This document shows, piece by piece, positions 12,094-24,699 of a stretch of 64,000 nucleotides of DNA. The DNA comes from Hibiscus mutabilis (lineage: Eukaryota > Streptophyta > Magnoliopsida > Malvales > Malvaceae). The first letter of the stretch is position 1. Every line of letters starts with the position of its first letter. Both the position numbers and the translations under genes were made by a program. The DNA is taken from NCBI GenBank assembly GCA_019671005.1, contig CM033752.1, forward strand, positions 13,020,001 to 13,084,000. The letters are read 5' to 3'. A model generated the notes under the pieces. That model was not told where the DNA came from and ran no database searches. It worked only from the letters and a program-made list of their open reading frames with translations.

Positions 12094-14699
12094 ACCGTAG
12101 TGCCATATAGAGTACGTACTCGAGGGGACGCTCTTTACTCCTCATAGAAGGACGCTCTTTGCTCATTATATAAACACTTCGTTAGTGAATTTTGCACTAT
12201 GGGCTTGGATCCCCAGGGTATCTTGTTTCATTTTAATCTTGTCCTTTTCTTATGTGAACATGATTCATCATTATTTACGAAAACAATAGTACGTACCTTG
12301 TACTCCGTCAAGCTTGCCATGTTGAATCATGCTTCATATCACGTATTATGAAGAAATGCAATGCACATTTTAAATCAGGGTCGACTTATCTCAAGTCTTC
12401 CCTTTTTCAACATAATGCAAACATATAGAAATGCACTCACCTTGGCCATTTATTAATATGCTTCACTAAGCTCTATTGATCCTTTTCCTTTATAGTATCT
12501 CGAACCGTCTTTTGATTCGGATCCAACTTCATTTATCACATGAATATAAATAATCATTTGTTAGATTCACTTCTAACAATATTTCAATTAAGCTATTTAA
12601 TCATTCAACATAAAAAATTTCCATAAATTTCTTTCCTTCCTTATACTATTCACAAACTCATTTTTGGTCCCTAATGACCATTTTGATCTTCAAATAATTC
12701 CTCCAAGCTTGCTAACCAACATTAGACACTAATTGTCTCAATTTCCACTTTCTGTCAACTTGCACTATCATCAAAGATTTACTTCTACAGGACAAAATAC
12801 ATACTAAATCTTAATCTCCTTTATACCATAGAAACTAGATTCGATAACGGTTCAACGATATAGGCAACATAATTTAATAAAATCTACAAAAAATTATGAA
12901 AATTCATCAAACTCCCGTTTACAGGGCTGTCCTAACATAAACTGTTCTATAATTTTTCTAACCTTCATTTGATTAAAAATTAATATCTTTTAACTCGAAA
13001 CTCGAAATCAGTATCCGTTTGCTAGAAACGAAACTAGATTAGATATGATTTTCAACCATATAAACTAATAACCCGAATTCAAATTATACTATTTATGGCA
13101 AATTTTCAAAGTTGAATTCCAGTATTTAATTTCGGAACAAACTTAAATCCATAAACCCTAATCTTCTCCATACTAACTCGATTTAACATCGGTTTTGCAT
13201 TCTAACTTCAATTTCACATCTCCAACATCAATAATAACAGAAATACACTTTAAAATCATAAAAATCCAATTCGGTCCTCTAACTTTTAAGATTTTTGAAA
13301 TGATCCCTATCTAATAAATTTAGGGTTTTGCTTCCAAATAACAAATCATGCTTGCTAGATCATTAATCCAACATCGCAAACCCTAAGTTTGACTTAAATC
13401 CATAAACCCTAGTCTTCTTCATACAAACCAAAATATGTAGGGTTTAAATCCTAACTCAATAACATGATTTTAACATCATATAAGCTTGATTCCAACTTAA
13501 ATTTAACCATGGAATCATAAAATTTCAAAAGCCCCAATTTTGTTCATAAACCCTATTTTCTTCTCATACAAAGTTATCATCAATCAAGCATGTATTCCAT
13601 AAATTAATTACATCAAAAGATAGAGCTTGAAGAGTAGAACAACTTTGCAGTTCGAAAGATTACCTGAAAATCGAGTTTCAGGGCTTGAATCGAGCTTGAA
13701 AAATTTTCTCCTTTTTTCTCCCCTTAGTTCGAAATATTTCAAGAAAGATGAACAATTTGGTTCATATTTTACTTATTTAAATCCACATGTTAAAATTAAA
13801 TGAATTTAAAATTCATTTAATTAGTGAAATTACTAAAATACCCTTTTAATCCAACGGTTGAGATTGATCATATCGTTAATCAAGGGCCAAGATTTACTCT
13901 TCCATTTCCTTCTTCCAAAATTATCTTTGTAACTTTTTAAATATTTCAAAAATGCTATTGGGGCAAAATGACCAATTTGCCCTCCAACTAGTTTTTATTT
14001 ACTAGTTTGCCATTCTTGTAAAAACTCAACTAAGTCTAGTTGGAATTCAACCAACTATAATAAAATATTCATAAAATAGTATTTTAGGACTTTCCCATGG
14101 CTTTTGGATCAGTCTCTGAAATTTCAGTTCGACCCAATTTCCCGATATTCGTAAAATACTTCTACTACGATTTTACATTTTTCAAACTATCAGATTTATT
14201 CCAAAAATTCTATATTTCCATATTCGGGAAATAAACATTATCATATCATAAAAACTTCCTTTCTTAAGGACTTAGACTGAATTTTTTTTAACTCAGTCTA
14301 TTATCCCGATAATTATCGAAAATCTTCATAAAATAAAATTTATCTTAGAAATCCTTTATTGATAATTCATTCGAATATTCTTTACTCTTATTGAGTCCAA
14401 AATATCTATCAGAAACACTTTTATGGGACCTTCCCAAAGGTCACCCATCCTTGTATTTCTCTGGCTTGAGCACGGTTAACAATTTCATTCGATCCAAATT
14501 CGGTACCTTTTTTTGTATCTTAATTCTTAAAACCGACATCAAGGTACCTATTTTGATTCGATTCACTCTTATACTGAATAAAATTACTTGTTGGGGAAAT
14601 TTACACTTTAGTCCCCAAACTTTTCCAAAGTTTATACTTTAACCCCCTAAACTTTCAAAATTTACAATTTAGTCACTAGTCAAAATTTGGGATATTACA
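12094..14699 (-). repeat. TE-B 3' LTR (5' ~2.6 kb; rest displaced by TE-A)
   Basis: Starts TGTAATATCCC at 14699 on the minus strand and matches 19027-21268 of the 5' LTR. At 12094 it stops against the first base of TE-A. The TATA-like stretch near 12165-12174 corresponds to 19097-19107 in the other LTR. No gene is seen. Confidence 0.9.
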
Positions 14700-14714
14700 A
14701 TTCCTCCCCTTAAG
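14700..14714 (-). other. TE-B polypurine tract
   Basis: On the minus strand CTTAAGGGGAGGAAT abuts the LTR start TGTAATATCCC, as expected for the plus-strand primer. Confidence 0.85.
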
Positions 14715-15440
14715 AAAATTTGTCCTTGAATTTTCAATGCGTACCTGTTCCAAACATTTACGGATATTACTTCCTTATTTTCTTCTCGACCTTGTGACTT
14801 TTCCTCAAAACTTCAGTCAATGAAATTCTTATTCCTTAACTCTTTGACTTCATATGCCGAGATTTTCACTGATTGTTACTTATATCTGGAAGTAACGCTA
14901 GTTGATAGACCACTAGTTCAACTCCTTTTAGAATCTTGTATGACCCAATAATTCTTGGACTAAGCTTTCCTTTTTGACTAAAACGTAACACCTTCTTCCA
15001 AGGTGAAACCTTTAAAAACACTTTGTCCTCAACTTCGTACTTAACATCCTTCTCTTCTTGTCTTCTTAAGCCTTTTTGTTGATCTGTGGCAGCCTTAAGA
15101 TTATATTAAATAAGTATTACTTTATTCCTCTATTTCTCTTGTCAAATCAACCCCTCCAACTTTTGGGTTATACCAAACATTTCGATCATGTAGCTCAAAC
15201 CAATAATGAAGAGTTCAACATATTCTTCCACACAATATTTCAAATGGTGTCATCTTAATATTTGTCTGATAACTATTGTTACTGGTAATTCTATTACAAA
15301 TTCCATTGTCACTCGTTCTCACTTCCATTGGGGAATAGAAATAGGCTAAATCAATCCAAAAGGTACTTGATGTTTGGCTTTTACTTGTTAGCATGTCAAG
15401 CACTTTATCATAAATTTCGAAATTGTCCTTTTTCATTCTT
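14715..15440 (-). pseudogene. TE-B integrase C-terminus with core deletion
   Basis: Minus-strand translation gives the post-core blocks: a VEDKVFLKVSPWKKVLRF-like segment (about 14970-15040), GKLSPRIIGSYKI and YQLALLPDI. In 15215-15436 the block NSYQTNIKMTPFEILCGR lies directly next to sequence from upstream of the catalytic core, so the D,D,E core is essentially absent. Integrase from this copy cannot work. I see no clear chromodomain; 14715-14900 is too degraded to call. Confidence 0.8.
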
Positions 15441-16081
15441 GGCCACCAAAACTGAGTCTTTAGATCTTAATACATTTTTCTACTTCCAGAGTACATAGTC
15501 AATGGACTATGACAAACTTCAGTCAAAACTTCTTTCTTCAAATCACCATCATCAGGAAAGTAAACTTTTTCTTGATAATATAAGCAACCATTTGACTTAA
15601 TTTCATAGTCATGTGTTTCTCTTGTTTCAACTTACTTCTTTTCTTTTCTCTTTTTTATGAGTTTAGAGCTGCCTTGATTCATAGGCTACTACATTAATCT
15701 TCTCGAAATGATAATCTATAACTACATTGTAGTCTCTTAGGAATTCAACCTATCTTTGTTACCGTAGGTTTAATTCTTTTTGCATCATTAGTTGATTTAA
15801 ACCTTTATGATCAGTGTAACTAGGACACTTCTTACCATTCCAATGGAATACCTTTTTACGATAGTTGAGTAAGCAGTAGAGTAATAATAGATAAATTTTA
15901 CACAAAACATTTATAATATCCAGCTAATTTCCAAGAAACTCCGAACTTTAGAGACATTTTTTGGTGCCTCCTATTCAAGAATAGATTGTACTTCCTTGGA
16001 ATTCAACTCTCATTCCTTCAGCCGACACTGCATGTCTAAGGAAAATTACTTATGATAACCAAAATTCATATTCAGAAAACC
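15441..16081 (-). pseudogene. TE-B RNase H and connection remnant
   Basis: Degraded coding sequence on the minus strand. A QKELNLR block and a DHKGLNQL block near 15760-15815 correspond to the end of RNase H. The N-terminal integrase region can be followed only in fragments. Many stops; the frame changes repeatedly. Confidence 0.65.
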
Positions 16082-16462
16082 TTATATAAACTGCTTATCT
16101 CTTAATATCTGTAATACCACTAAAAAATGGTAATCATGTTTAGCTTCTATCTTTAAGTATACCAGAATATTGTCCATGAAGACTACTACTACAAACTGGT
16201 CTAAGTAGTATTGGAATACCCTATTCATTAAATCCATGAACAAAGCAGGGGCATTTGTAAGTCCAATTGGCATTACCAGGAATTCGTAATGTCCATAACG
16301 AGCCATGAATGTTGTCTTTGATACATCTTCTTCTTTGACCTTGAGTTGATGATAACCCGATCGAAGATCTATCTTTGAGAACATTGTTGCACCTCTAAGC
16401 TGATCAAATAGATCTTCAATCCTTGGTAGTGGATACTTGTTCTTAATAGTTACTTTATTCAA
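16082..16462 (-). pseudogene. TE-B reverse transcriptase core, active-site Asp to Asn
   Basis: A 126-codon open stretch on the minus strand with NKYPLPRIEDLFDQL, FSKIDLRSGYHQL (first catalytic Asp present), VMPIGLTNAPALFM and an active-site box reading FMDNIL. The second Asp of the DD pair, codon 16169-16171, is AAT (Asn), so metal binding would be lost. One extra Val precedes the box compared with TE-A. It is still easily placed in the Tekay clade. Confidence 0.9.
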
Positions 16463-17220
16463 CTACCAGTAATATATACATAATTGTAGAGAACCCTCTT
16501 TCTTCTCTACAAATAATACCGGAGTACCCCATGGTGATACACTCAGTCAAGTGTAATCCCGGTCTAGCAGTTCTTGCAATTGAGCTTTCAGCTTTCTTAG
16601 CTCAATCGACACCATCCTATATGGTGCTATCGATACCAGTTCAATTCTAAGATAGAAATCAATCCCAAACTGTACCCCTCTATCCGGAGGTAATCCTAAT
16701 AACTCGTCCGAAAACACATTTGATATTTTCCCACAATCGGGATATCTTTAATCTTATTGGATGACATTTGTATAATCACCACATAAATTAAACACGCCTT
16801 ACATCCATTTACTTAACAACCTATGAGCTGTTGTCGTAGAAATCACTAACTCTAAACAGTCATTTCTTTCTTTCACATTTACTTCAGAACCATCAGGTTC
16901 TTGAAGCACTAACACCTTTTTTACACATCACTTCTGCATCATATACAGATAGCCAATTCAATCCAAGGATAACTTCAAATTCATGAAATGGAAGTTCCAT
17001 TAAATTCGCTGGGAACTTAATCCATTGAATTACTAATGGACATTTCTTAGATTCTAGTCACCCATACACTATGTCCAAATGGATTACTAAAAACCATATC
17101 ACTATAAATAGTTTCCTTAAAACTCTTTCTTTGTGCCATTATCTTAGTAATAATGTATGAGTGAGTCAAATCCAGATCAATTAAAGTAAATACATGCTCT
17201 CTCCATAGCCTTTGCTTTAT
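16463..17220 (-). pseudogene. TE-B protease and RT N-terminus
   Basis: Minus-strand fragments include an RT approach region with WGTPVLF (about 16520-16540) and a protease block reading LIDLDLTHSYI near 17160-17195. Plant elements of this kind usually have D-[SP]-G-S-T-H-S there, so the Gly of the retropepsin triad is lost. Stops and frame changes run throughout. Confidence 0.72.
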
Positions 17221-17933
17221 TTAAAGAATTCTGATAAACCGATAAACTCATACCTAACAAACATCTCTTTATTAAACTGATCGCCCATATATTTGGTTTT
17301 AAACACTTTTTAAAAGAGTTTCCAAATCACTTCCTTAACAGGTACTAACTCATTTGCATTAGACCACTAAATACGAACGTGTTCGCTTAGCAGGATGCAG
17401 CTTCTTCTAACTTCTTAGTATATATGCAGTTTAATTCCTCTATAGCATGAATTTAACATCTTTATGCCACAAATTGGCAATTATCGGACCACTTTCTCCA
17501 TTAAATTTAGGATTAAATTTAGGAGCTCCTAACTTTTAAGCTCCTGAACAATCGACATCCTTACTGGTGCAGGTACCAGGCTGGTGCAGGAACAAGGGTC
17601 TTAATTCTATTAATCACAACCTTTAAAGCTCATACTAAGGTTTCATATTTTTATGCTAGAGTTCTCTGCTATACAAGTGGCTCTACTGAGGTAAGAGCCA
17701 GAGATGAAACATTATGTATTTCAGTACTTCTACTTTGGACCTCCTTTTAGTCTCAATTATTAGATGTCTAACAATACTTGACATTACTTATTTCTACTAT
17801 AACTTATTCATATTATTGAGGAGCATAATCAAGTTATACAACAGTACGTCAGTAACATGACATCCTAGGGGCATGTATTTAACATCAAATCATATTAAAC
17901 TTGGTTTAGCCTCCAGAATCGGCTAAACCTGTA
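17221..17933 (-). pseudogene. TE-B gag and leader remnant
   Basis: Between the protease and the primer site the minus strand has only short coding fragments, including a Pro/Ala/Val-rich stretch (about 17560-17600). By position it is what remains of gag and the leader. The capsid core is not recognisable by eye. Confidence 0.55.
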
Positions 17934-17945
17934 GCTCTGATACCA
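17934..17945 (-). other. TE-B primer binding site (initiator Met)
   Basis: The minus strand reads TGGTATCAGAGC, a perfect 12-base complement of the initiator-Met tRNA end, five bases from the LTR boundary at 17951. Confidence 0.9.
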
Positions 17946-18589
17946 ATAAATATAACACCCTTAACGCATACTCGTAGACTGAATATACATTAAAGATATT
18001 ACGAAATCATTGGAAGAAATTTTGACTTATAATTAATTTTTTATACCAAAATTTAATTTGAAGTTTAACCCTTTCTCAGTTTTAAATTTAAAACTTTGTC
18101 GTCTAGGTGCAGCTAGTTTTGACCCGGAATTGGTTTACAAAATTTATAATTGAATTATTGAAATAAAGAAAATATAATTCAGGGTGAAAACTATGTAAGC
18201 TGCCTAGACCCTTTCTTGATTTTAAATTTTTTACGCGATTAGGGCTAAACAACATTTTAACCATACCAAAAAGTTTGGTATTGTTAACAATTCGTATTTC
18301 TAAGCTTATCCATCTATAAAAGCATATAATTACGTTGTAAACTTATGTTGTAGATAGTTCAACTTTAAAATACTTACATGCCCACTAGTCTATCAAATTA
18401 TGGTAAAGACGTACTTATTGTAGTAACTTGATTTTTCCCAAGTTTCTACTCCTCCTCGATAGACGATTTCCAAGAAACCTACGTGTGACATAAGACACAC
18501 GCTAAGTACGAACTTAGTGAGGCAGTTAAACTTATTTATTTTAAAAACATAAAATAATGTAATACAGTATGTCATATATAAAGTGCATT

Positions 18590-18960
18590 TCGTTTTCTCT
18601 ATAACATGGCAAGTATATTACAATGTACATATGTCATGTATCATAACTATCATATAAATCATGTTACTATGGCATAATATACTCTATATCATGGACATGC
18701 TTTCATCATGTAATCATTTACATACCATGTACTCTATCATTGTCATGCTTTCTTTATGCCATCATTTGCATAACATGTATTCTATCTTATATCATGTAAG
18801 TCATAGTATCAATGTTTCATGTATCATCACTATCATGTGAATCATGAATCAACAATATCATGTAAATCATAAATCATCATTATCATGTATATCATGAATC
18901 ATCTTTATCATGTAACACCTCTGTCATGTAACATTTTTATCATGTATCATGTTCTTTCAT
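18590..18960. repeat. Degenerate ATCATGTA-type tandem repeats in TE-B LTR
   Basis: Words such as TATCATGTA, AATCATGAATCATC and TCTATCAT recur every ~15-30 bases for about 370 bases, with no fixed unit. The matching part of the other LTR is outside the window, so whether the array predates insertion cannot be told. Confidence 0.75.
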
Positions 18961-19096
18961 GTAATCATCTTGCTATATTATATCGTGTCTGGCTAGAGGC
19001 CCATGGAAACCCCGTAGCCTATCTGCATCATAGTGCCATGTAGAGTATGTACTCGAGAGGGCGCTCTTTGCTCCTCATACAAGGACACTCTTTGCT

Positions 19097-19107
19097 CCTT
19101 ATATAAA
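19097..19107 (-). promoter_or_regulatory. Candidate TATA box of TE-B LTR
   Basis: The minus strand reads TTTATATAAGG, about 2.16 kb into the LTR. A TATATAA core is kept at 12165-12174 in the other LTR. It is followed by a conserved direct repeat containing CTCTTTGCTCCT in plus-strand reading. The position would give a U3 of ~2.2 kb. Not proven. Confidence 0.35.
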
Positions 19108-21268
19108 CACCTCGTTAGTGCATTTTCCACTATAGGTTTGGATTCCCAGGGTGTATCTTGTTTCATTTTAACCTTGTTTTATTTTAATCTTGTCCTTTTC
19201 TTATGTGATCATGATTCATCATTATTTATGCAAACAGTAGTACGTACCTTGCACTCCGTCAAGCTTGCCATGTTGAATCATATATCATATTACGTATTAT
19301 GAAGAAATGCAATGTAAATTTTAAATTAGGGTCGACTTATCTCAAGTCTTCCCTTTCTCAACATAATGCAAACATATAGAAATGCACTCACCTTGGCCAT
19401 TTATTAATATGCTTCACTAAGCTCTATTGATCCTTTCCTTTATAGTATCTCAAACCTTCTTTTGAATCGGATTCAACTTCATTTATCACATTAATATAAA
19501 TAAATATTTGTTAGATTCACTTCTAACAATATTTCAATTAAGCTATTTAATCATTCAACATAAAAATTTTCCATAAATTTCTTTCCTTCCTTATACTATT
19601 CACAAACTCATTTTTGGTCCGTAATGACCATTTTGATCCTCCAAGCTTGCTAACCAACATTAGGCACTAATTGTCTCAATTTCCACTTTCTGTCAGCTTG
19701 CACTACCATCAAAGATTTACTTCTACATGACAGAATACATACTAAATCTTAATCTCCTTTATACCATAGAAACTAGATTCGATAACGGTTCTAACGGTAT
19801 AGGCCACATAATTTAATAAAATCTACAAAAAATTTATGAAAATTCATCAAACTCCCGTTTACAGGGCTGTCCGGACAGAAACTGTTATGTAATTTTTCTG
19901 ACCTTTATTTGATTAAAAAATAATATCTTTTAACTCGGAACTCAAAATCAATATCCGTTTGCTGGAAACGAAACTAGATTAGATAAGCTTTTCAACCATA
20001 TAAACTAATAACCCAGATTTAATCTCAATAACATGATTTTAACATCATATAAGCTTGATTCCAACTTAAATTTAGCCATGGAATCATAAAATTTCAAAAG
20101 CCCCAATTTTGTTCATAAACCCTAATTTCTTCTCATACAAAATTCTCATCAATTAAGCATGTATTCCATAAATTAATTACATCAAAAGATAGAGCTTGAA
20201 GAGTAGAACAACTTTGCAGTTTGAAAGATTACCTAAAAATCAAGTTTCGGGGCTTGAATCGAGCTTGAAAAATTTTCTCCTTTTTTTCTCCCCTTAGTTC
20301 GAAATATTTAAAGAAAGATGAACAATTTGGTTCATCTTTTACTTATTTAAATCCACATGTTAAAATTAAATGAATTTAGAATTCATTTAATTAGTGAAAT
20401 TACTAAAATACCCTTTTAATCCAATGGTTGAGATTGATCTTATCATTAATCAAGGGCCAAGATTTACTCTTCCATTTTCTTTTTCCAAAATTATCCTTGT
20501 AACTTTTTAAATATTTCAAAAATTCCATTGGGGCAAAATGACCAATTTTGCCCTCCAACTAGTTTTTATTTACTAGTTTGCCATTCTTATAAAAACTCAA
20601 CTAAGTCTAGTTGGAATTCAACCAACTATAATAAAATATTCATAAAATAGTATTTTATGACTTTCCCATGGCTTTTGGATCAGTCTCTGAAATTTCTGTT
20701 CGATTCGATTTCTCGATATTCGTAAAATACTTCTACTACGATTTTACCTTTTCCGAACTATCAGATTTATTCCAAAAATTCTATATTTCCATATTCGGGA
20801 AATAAACATTATCATCTCATAAAAACATCCTTTCTTAAGGACTTAGACTGAATTTTTTTAACTCAGTCTATTATTCCGATAATTATCGAAAATCTTCATA
20901 GAATAAAATTTATCTTAGAAATCCTTTATCGATAATTCATTCGAATATTCTTTACTCTTACTGAGTCCAAAATATCGATCAGAAACACTTTTATGGGACC
21001 TTCCCAAAGGTCACCCATCCTTGTATTTCTCTGGCCTGAGCACACTTATCTATTTCATTCGATCCAAATTCAGTACCTTTTTTTGCATCTTAATTCTTAA
21101 AACCGACATCAAGGTACCTATTTTGATCGAATTCACTCTTATACTGAATAAAATTACTTATTGGGGAAATTTACACTTTAGTCCCCAAACTTTTCCAAAC
21201 TTTATATTTAACCCCCTAAAATTTCAAAATTTACAATTTAGTCACTAGTTAAAATTTGGGATATAACA

Positions 21269-22076
21269 GTAACCACGACCTTGTTTTCTGAATCCTATCT
21301 CTGAAGTAATACACGAAAATATTTTTTTGGCTTAAAAATGTCAATTTGCTAACCGTCATTCTAATAAGGGTGTCCTTTAGATTAACATACAGGACAATGA
21401 AACCAAAATCTTAATAATAATAAAAAACGAATAAGAGCTCTGGATTTCAAGTGCAAGAGCGTCTCAGATTCAACCTTTTGGTGATCATTCCATGCATAAC
21501 TTGTGTATGTAAAGACTTTGAATGTTGTGGTGATTCAAAGTTGTAAAATCTCCCAAGATGACTCGGTTCATCCTCATGATTATCTTGCTACAGAAGACTA
21601 CTCCTTCTTAATTCTCATTTTTTGCTCTACACAAAAAAATGGACTTGTTTAACCGTTGGAGTACAAAAATATCATTCTAAGAATAACATTCTGGGTGTAA
21701 GTGTGTGCTGCCGATTATGCTTATGTTATTATTATCATTATCATTATCATTATTGTTGTAATCTATCTTCAATGATTCATCTCTGACGCCAGGGTCTTGA
21801 ACAGGTGGAGCAAAGCTTCCTTATTAGATTTGTCAGTCTCACGACTCCATTAGAGTGATCCGAGATTTATTTATTTTGTAGTTCATTTTTTTCTTTTTCT
21901 TTCTCTTTTTCTCTCTTTATATATATACGCATATATTTCTAGTTGTTAGTTACAATCCATTAGGGCACAGAAGACTACGCTTAGAATTTCAATTTTAGGC
22001 AACTCATCATGGTTAAATTTTAAAGCTTTTTCATCATCGAACATCATCAAGGGAGTAGTAGTCGTGCTTTGCTAAC
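21269..22076 (-). mobile_element. TE-D left fragment (3' noncoding region)
   Basis: About 808 bases homologous to 27330-28295 inside TE-C, for example around the shared TTAGATTAACATACAGGA and the GACTCGGTTCATCCTCATGA phrase. It is therefore the post-gag region of a second Tat-lineage element. It is bounded by TE-B on the left and TE-C on the right. It has a short (ATT/ATC)n run at about 21720-21757 and a pyrimidine tract at 21880-21925. No gene is seen. Confidence 0.85.
22072..22076. other. TE-C target-site duplication, left
   Basis: CTAAC directly before the LTR start TGTAGTG. It is repeated at 35128-35132 right after the LTR end GATTACA. Joining the flanks at this site restores agreement with TE-C's own interior near 28290-28310. 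Confidence 0.93.
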
Positions 22077-24268
22077 TGTAGTGATGTCCGTTTCGCTAAA
22101 AAAACGAGTTTTCGAAGTGTTTGTGATTTTTCGGATATAAAATGTTTATTTCGTGGGGTTTTAAAAATACCGTATTTTATTTAAAAAGGAGGAGTCGCCA
22201 CCGGCCACTTAGGTAGGTCGGACACCATAAAACCAGAGATTCGAAAACTGTTAGGTTCGGGAGTCGGTTACAGATAGGGAAGGATTAGCACCCCCACACC
22301 GCCCAAAATTGGTACTTTAATAATTACCGTTTTATTAATACTAAATTTTCCGGGTTAAAGTGACGATCAATTTAAGATTCGGTTATAAGTGCGAGTAGAT
22401 TTTAAAGGCCCCGTTATCTGAGAGTAAATGCCCAACCACCATCACTACGCCTGATACTGGCCCCGTTTATGCTCGGATAAAAGGGCACCGCATTGACAAT
22501 TTATATATCATTATGCGATCTTAGAAAGCCAATAAAAACACACATCCACATTGACATGATACTAAAACATAAAAAAGGGGAATATCCTAATATTAAACAA
22601 AAAATAATAAAATGCATGAACAAAAAACAACTACAATATGCACGATACGCATACCTGATACTAGGCAAGCAAAACAACACACTAAAATATTACACTGAAA
22701 CAACACGTCTAAGTATCTATATCGAAATGTTTCCAAGTGCTGATATGATCATGGCAAGAATTATACATAGACCAAAGATACATAAACATGTAAATTATTT
22801 ATGAATATCTACATACCATTTAAATAAAAAGTAGCATGCATAAACTAAAGGATTTAACAAACTAGCCTAAATATAACATATTTCAACAAAGCTACAAAAG
22901 ACATAACTTGCCACATCATAAACGTATTATCCACAATTAATATACGCCCTACAATGCAAAAAGATCATAAAAACCATGCATACATATAGACATAATACGA
23001 ACTAAAACTAAGACATAATTAATAAATCAAACACATGCACAACATAGATTAATGGATTACAAGCATGGTATAACCCACATTAATGCACCCATAACGACCT
23101 AAAACGTAATATATAATGCACATATATACGTAAAGAACAAATAAAATAAACATACTTAAAACAAATGGTAAAAATATTTAAGAAACTGGAAAATGGTTGA
23201 AATGGAGTACAAACAAAATTAGCAGAAAAATATTAAACAAATGAAAAGCATATTTAGGGGCGAGATTGCAAGCCAAACAAAACTTTAAAGGACTGGATGT
23301 GTAATATTACCAAGGGGCAATTTCAAACTAAAAATATCCAAAACACGAGATGACTAAGGGGGTAAATTGACCATTTGATAATTGATTTCAGTTAATCAAG
23401 GGACCGGATTAAAATTACATGGAACCATACAAGGACCAGAGGTGTAAATAGCCCAAGGGGCAGACCGTTTTGAAAAATCTCGAAACGCAGGATGGTTTAA
23501 TGTGTAATTTAACCATTTTTAAAATTAATGACCCTATAAAAGACACCCATCGGATTAAACTCACCCCTTTTCCCCATTTTTTTAACCCTTTGATTATAAT
23601 CCCCCTCTCTCTCAACCCATTTCCAGAATCTATCTCAGACCACCGCCGGCCGTCGCTCGACGATGCCGGCTTCCCTCAAACTATGACCTAAAACGCTCCC
23701 TTTCTCACCCTAAACCCACGTCCAGCCTTAGATCTTAGGAGAAAGAGACATATTTTTCTAGATCTAAAAAACGAAACCGAAACTCCTACTCCCTTTTTTA
23801 AAAATATTTTATAAACTAAGACCAAGCAACCCCTCCACTTTATCGGTTCACCGTGTTTGGCTTAAGAGCCTTACAGCTTATTACCGGCGGCGGGAAACTT
23901 TAATCAACGAGGGTAAGAACTGACCTCTTTAACGTTTTTTTTGTTTGATATTGTTGATACCCTTGAAAGATATGCATGCAGTAAAAGAAGAAAGAGAAAT
24001 ACCACTAGATTTGTGTTTTTTTGTATTTCTGGAAAAACTGATCATAATACACTTTTGGTTCGTTTACATATATTGCTCTCATCTCTGTTTTTTGGTAGAA
24101 AACCATACATTAAAAATACGTCTCATCTGATTTTTTGGTACTGATAATCCATTGTTTTGGTGATTTGCACGTTCTCTGAGCGCGATGGTTGAGTTGGTGG
24201 TACGGCGGAGTGGTGTCGGCGTAGAGAGAGTCATGGTGGTGGTGTCCTCTGTCAGATCCACTCACGGT

Positions 24269-24292
24269 CGTTGGATCAGATCTGATCCAACG
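24269..24292. repeat. Perfect 24-base palindrome in TE-C 3' LTR
   Basis: CGTTGGATCAGA is followed immediately by its exact reverse complement. The same palindrome is intact at 34174-34197 in the 5' LTR. It could extrude as a cruciform or bind a dimeric protein. Confidence 0.95.
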
Positions 24293-24361
24293 GTTGTGAT
24301 TGCATGGGGAATGAACGGCCTAGATCTGGCCTTGGAATGAGCAAAGCTGCATCTGATCTTG

Positions 24362-24371
24362 ACACGTGGCA
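24362..24371. promoter_or_regulatory. G-box / ABRE-like site in TE-C 3' LTR
   Basis: ACACGTGGCA holds the CACGTG core with GGC, the classical plant G-box/ABRE form bound by bZIP and bHLH factors. It is kept in the 5' LTR (34268-34273, duplicated at 34320-34325) and in the TE-D LTR (62476-62481). Function is inferred only from the motif. Confidence 0.5.
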
Positions 24372-24699
24372 GAGGGAGAATGAACAGTCTCGCACGTGCG
24401 TTGCACGCGAGAGTGGGAGACGAGCAGTCCCGGGGGTGAATTACACGCGCGCCAGCTGGATCATCTTAGTGTCATCTGGACCGTTGGATCAAATCTTGAT
24501 CCAACAATTGGGAGGGTTACGGCTGCAAGAAAAAGATAGGATATTAGATAAGGTTTTAGGGTTTTTACAATATTGGGTCAGGCCAAAATGGGCCTTGTAA
24601 ATTATATTATTTTTTTGGGTTTTTTGTAATATTATGTGGACTTGGACTGTTATTATAAATGGGTTTTATATTTTAGATCTGTTATATATTTTTGAACTC

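Larger units (their letters stand above)
12094..21268 (-). mobile_element. TE-B: decayed Tekay-type Ty3/gypsy element
   Basis: Minus-strand element whose 5' LTR is 17951-21268 and whose 3' LTR is split by TE-A; 12094-14699 is the visible part. The interior (14700-17950) is only ~3.25 kb, shorter than TE-A's, because most of the integrase core is missing and gag is reduced. It uses a Met-type primer site. It was inserted into TE-D, which continues at 21269. The 5' LTR lacks ~350 bases present at about 13090-13440 in the 3' LTR. Confidence 0.9.
17951..21268 (-). repeat. TE-B 5' LTR
   Basis: About 3.3 kb, from TGTTATATCCC at 21268 to GGGTGTTATA at 17951 on the minus strand. The 5' two thirds match 12094-14699. 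The 3' third contains a TCATGTA-rich degenerate repeat field (18590-18960). No gene is seen. Confidence 0.92.

Noticed and set aside
22493..22804. 103-codon plus-strand reading frame present in both TE-C LTRs (also 32399-32710)
   Set aside because: It starts at TTG, has no recognised domain, is antisense to the element, and four of the roughly six base differences I see change the amino acid. It is duplicated only because LTRs are duplicated.
24304..24600. 98-codon frame in the TE-C 3' LTR
   Set aside because: It is not kept in the 5' LTR because of the 52-base duplication and other changes, and lacks any domain.
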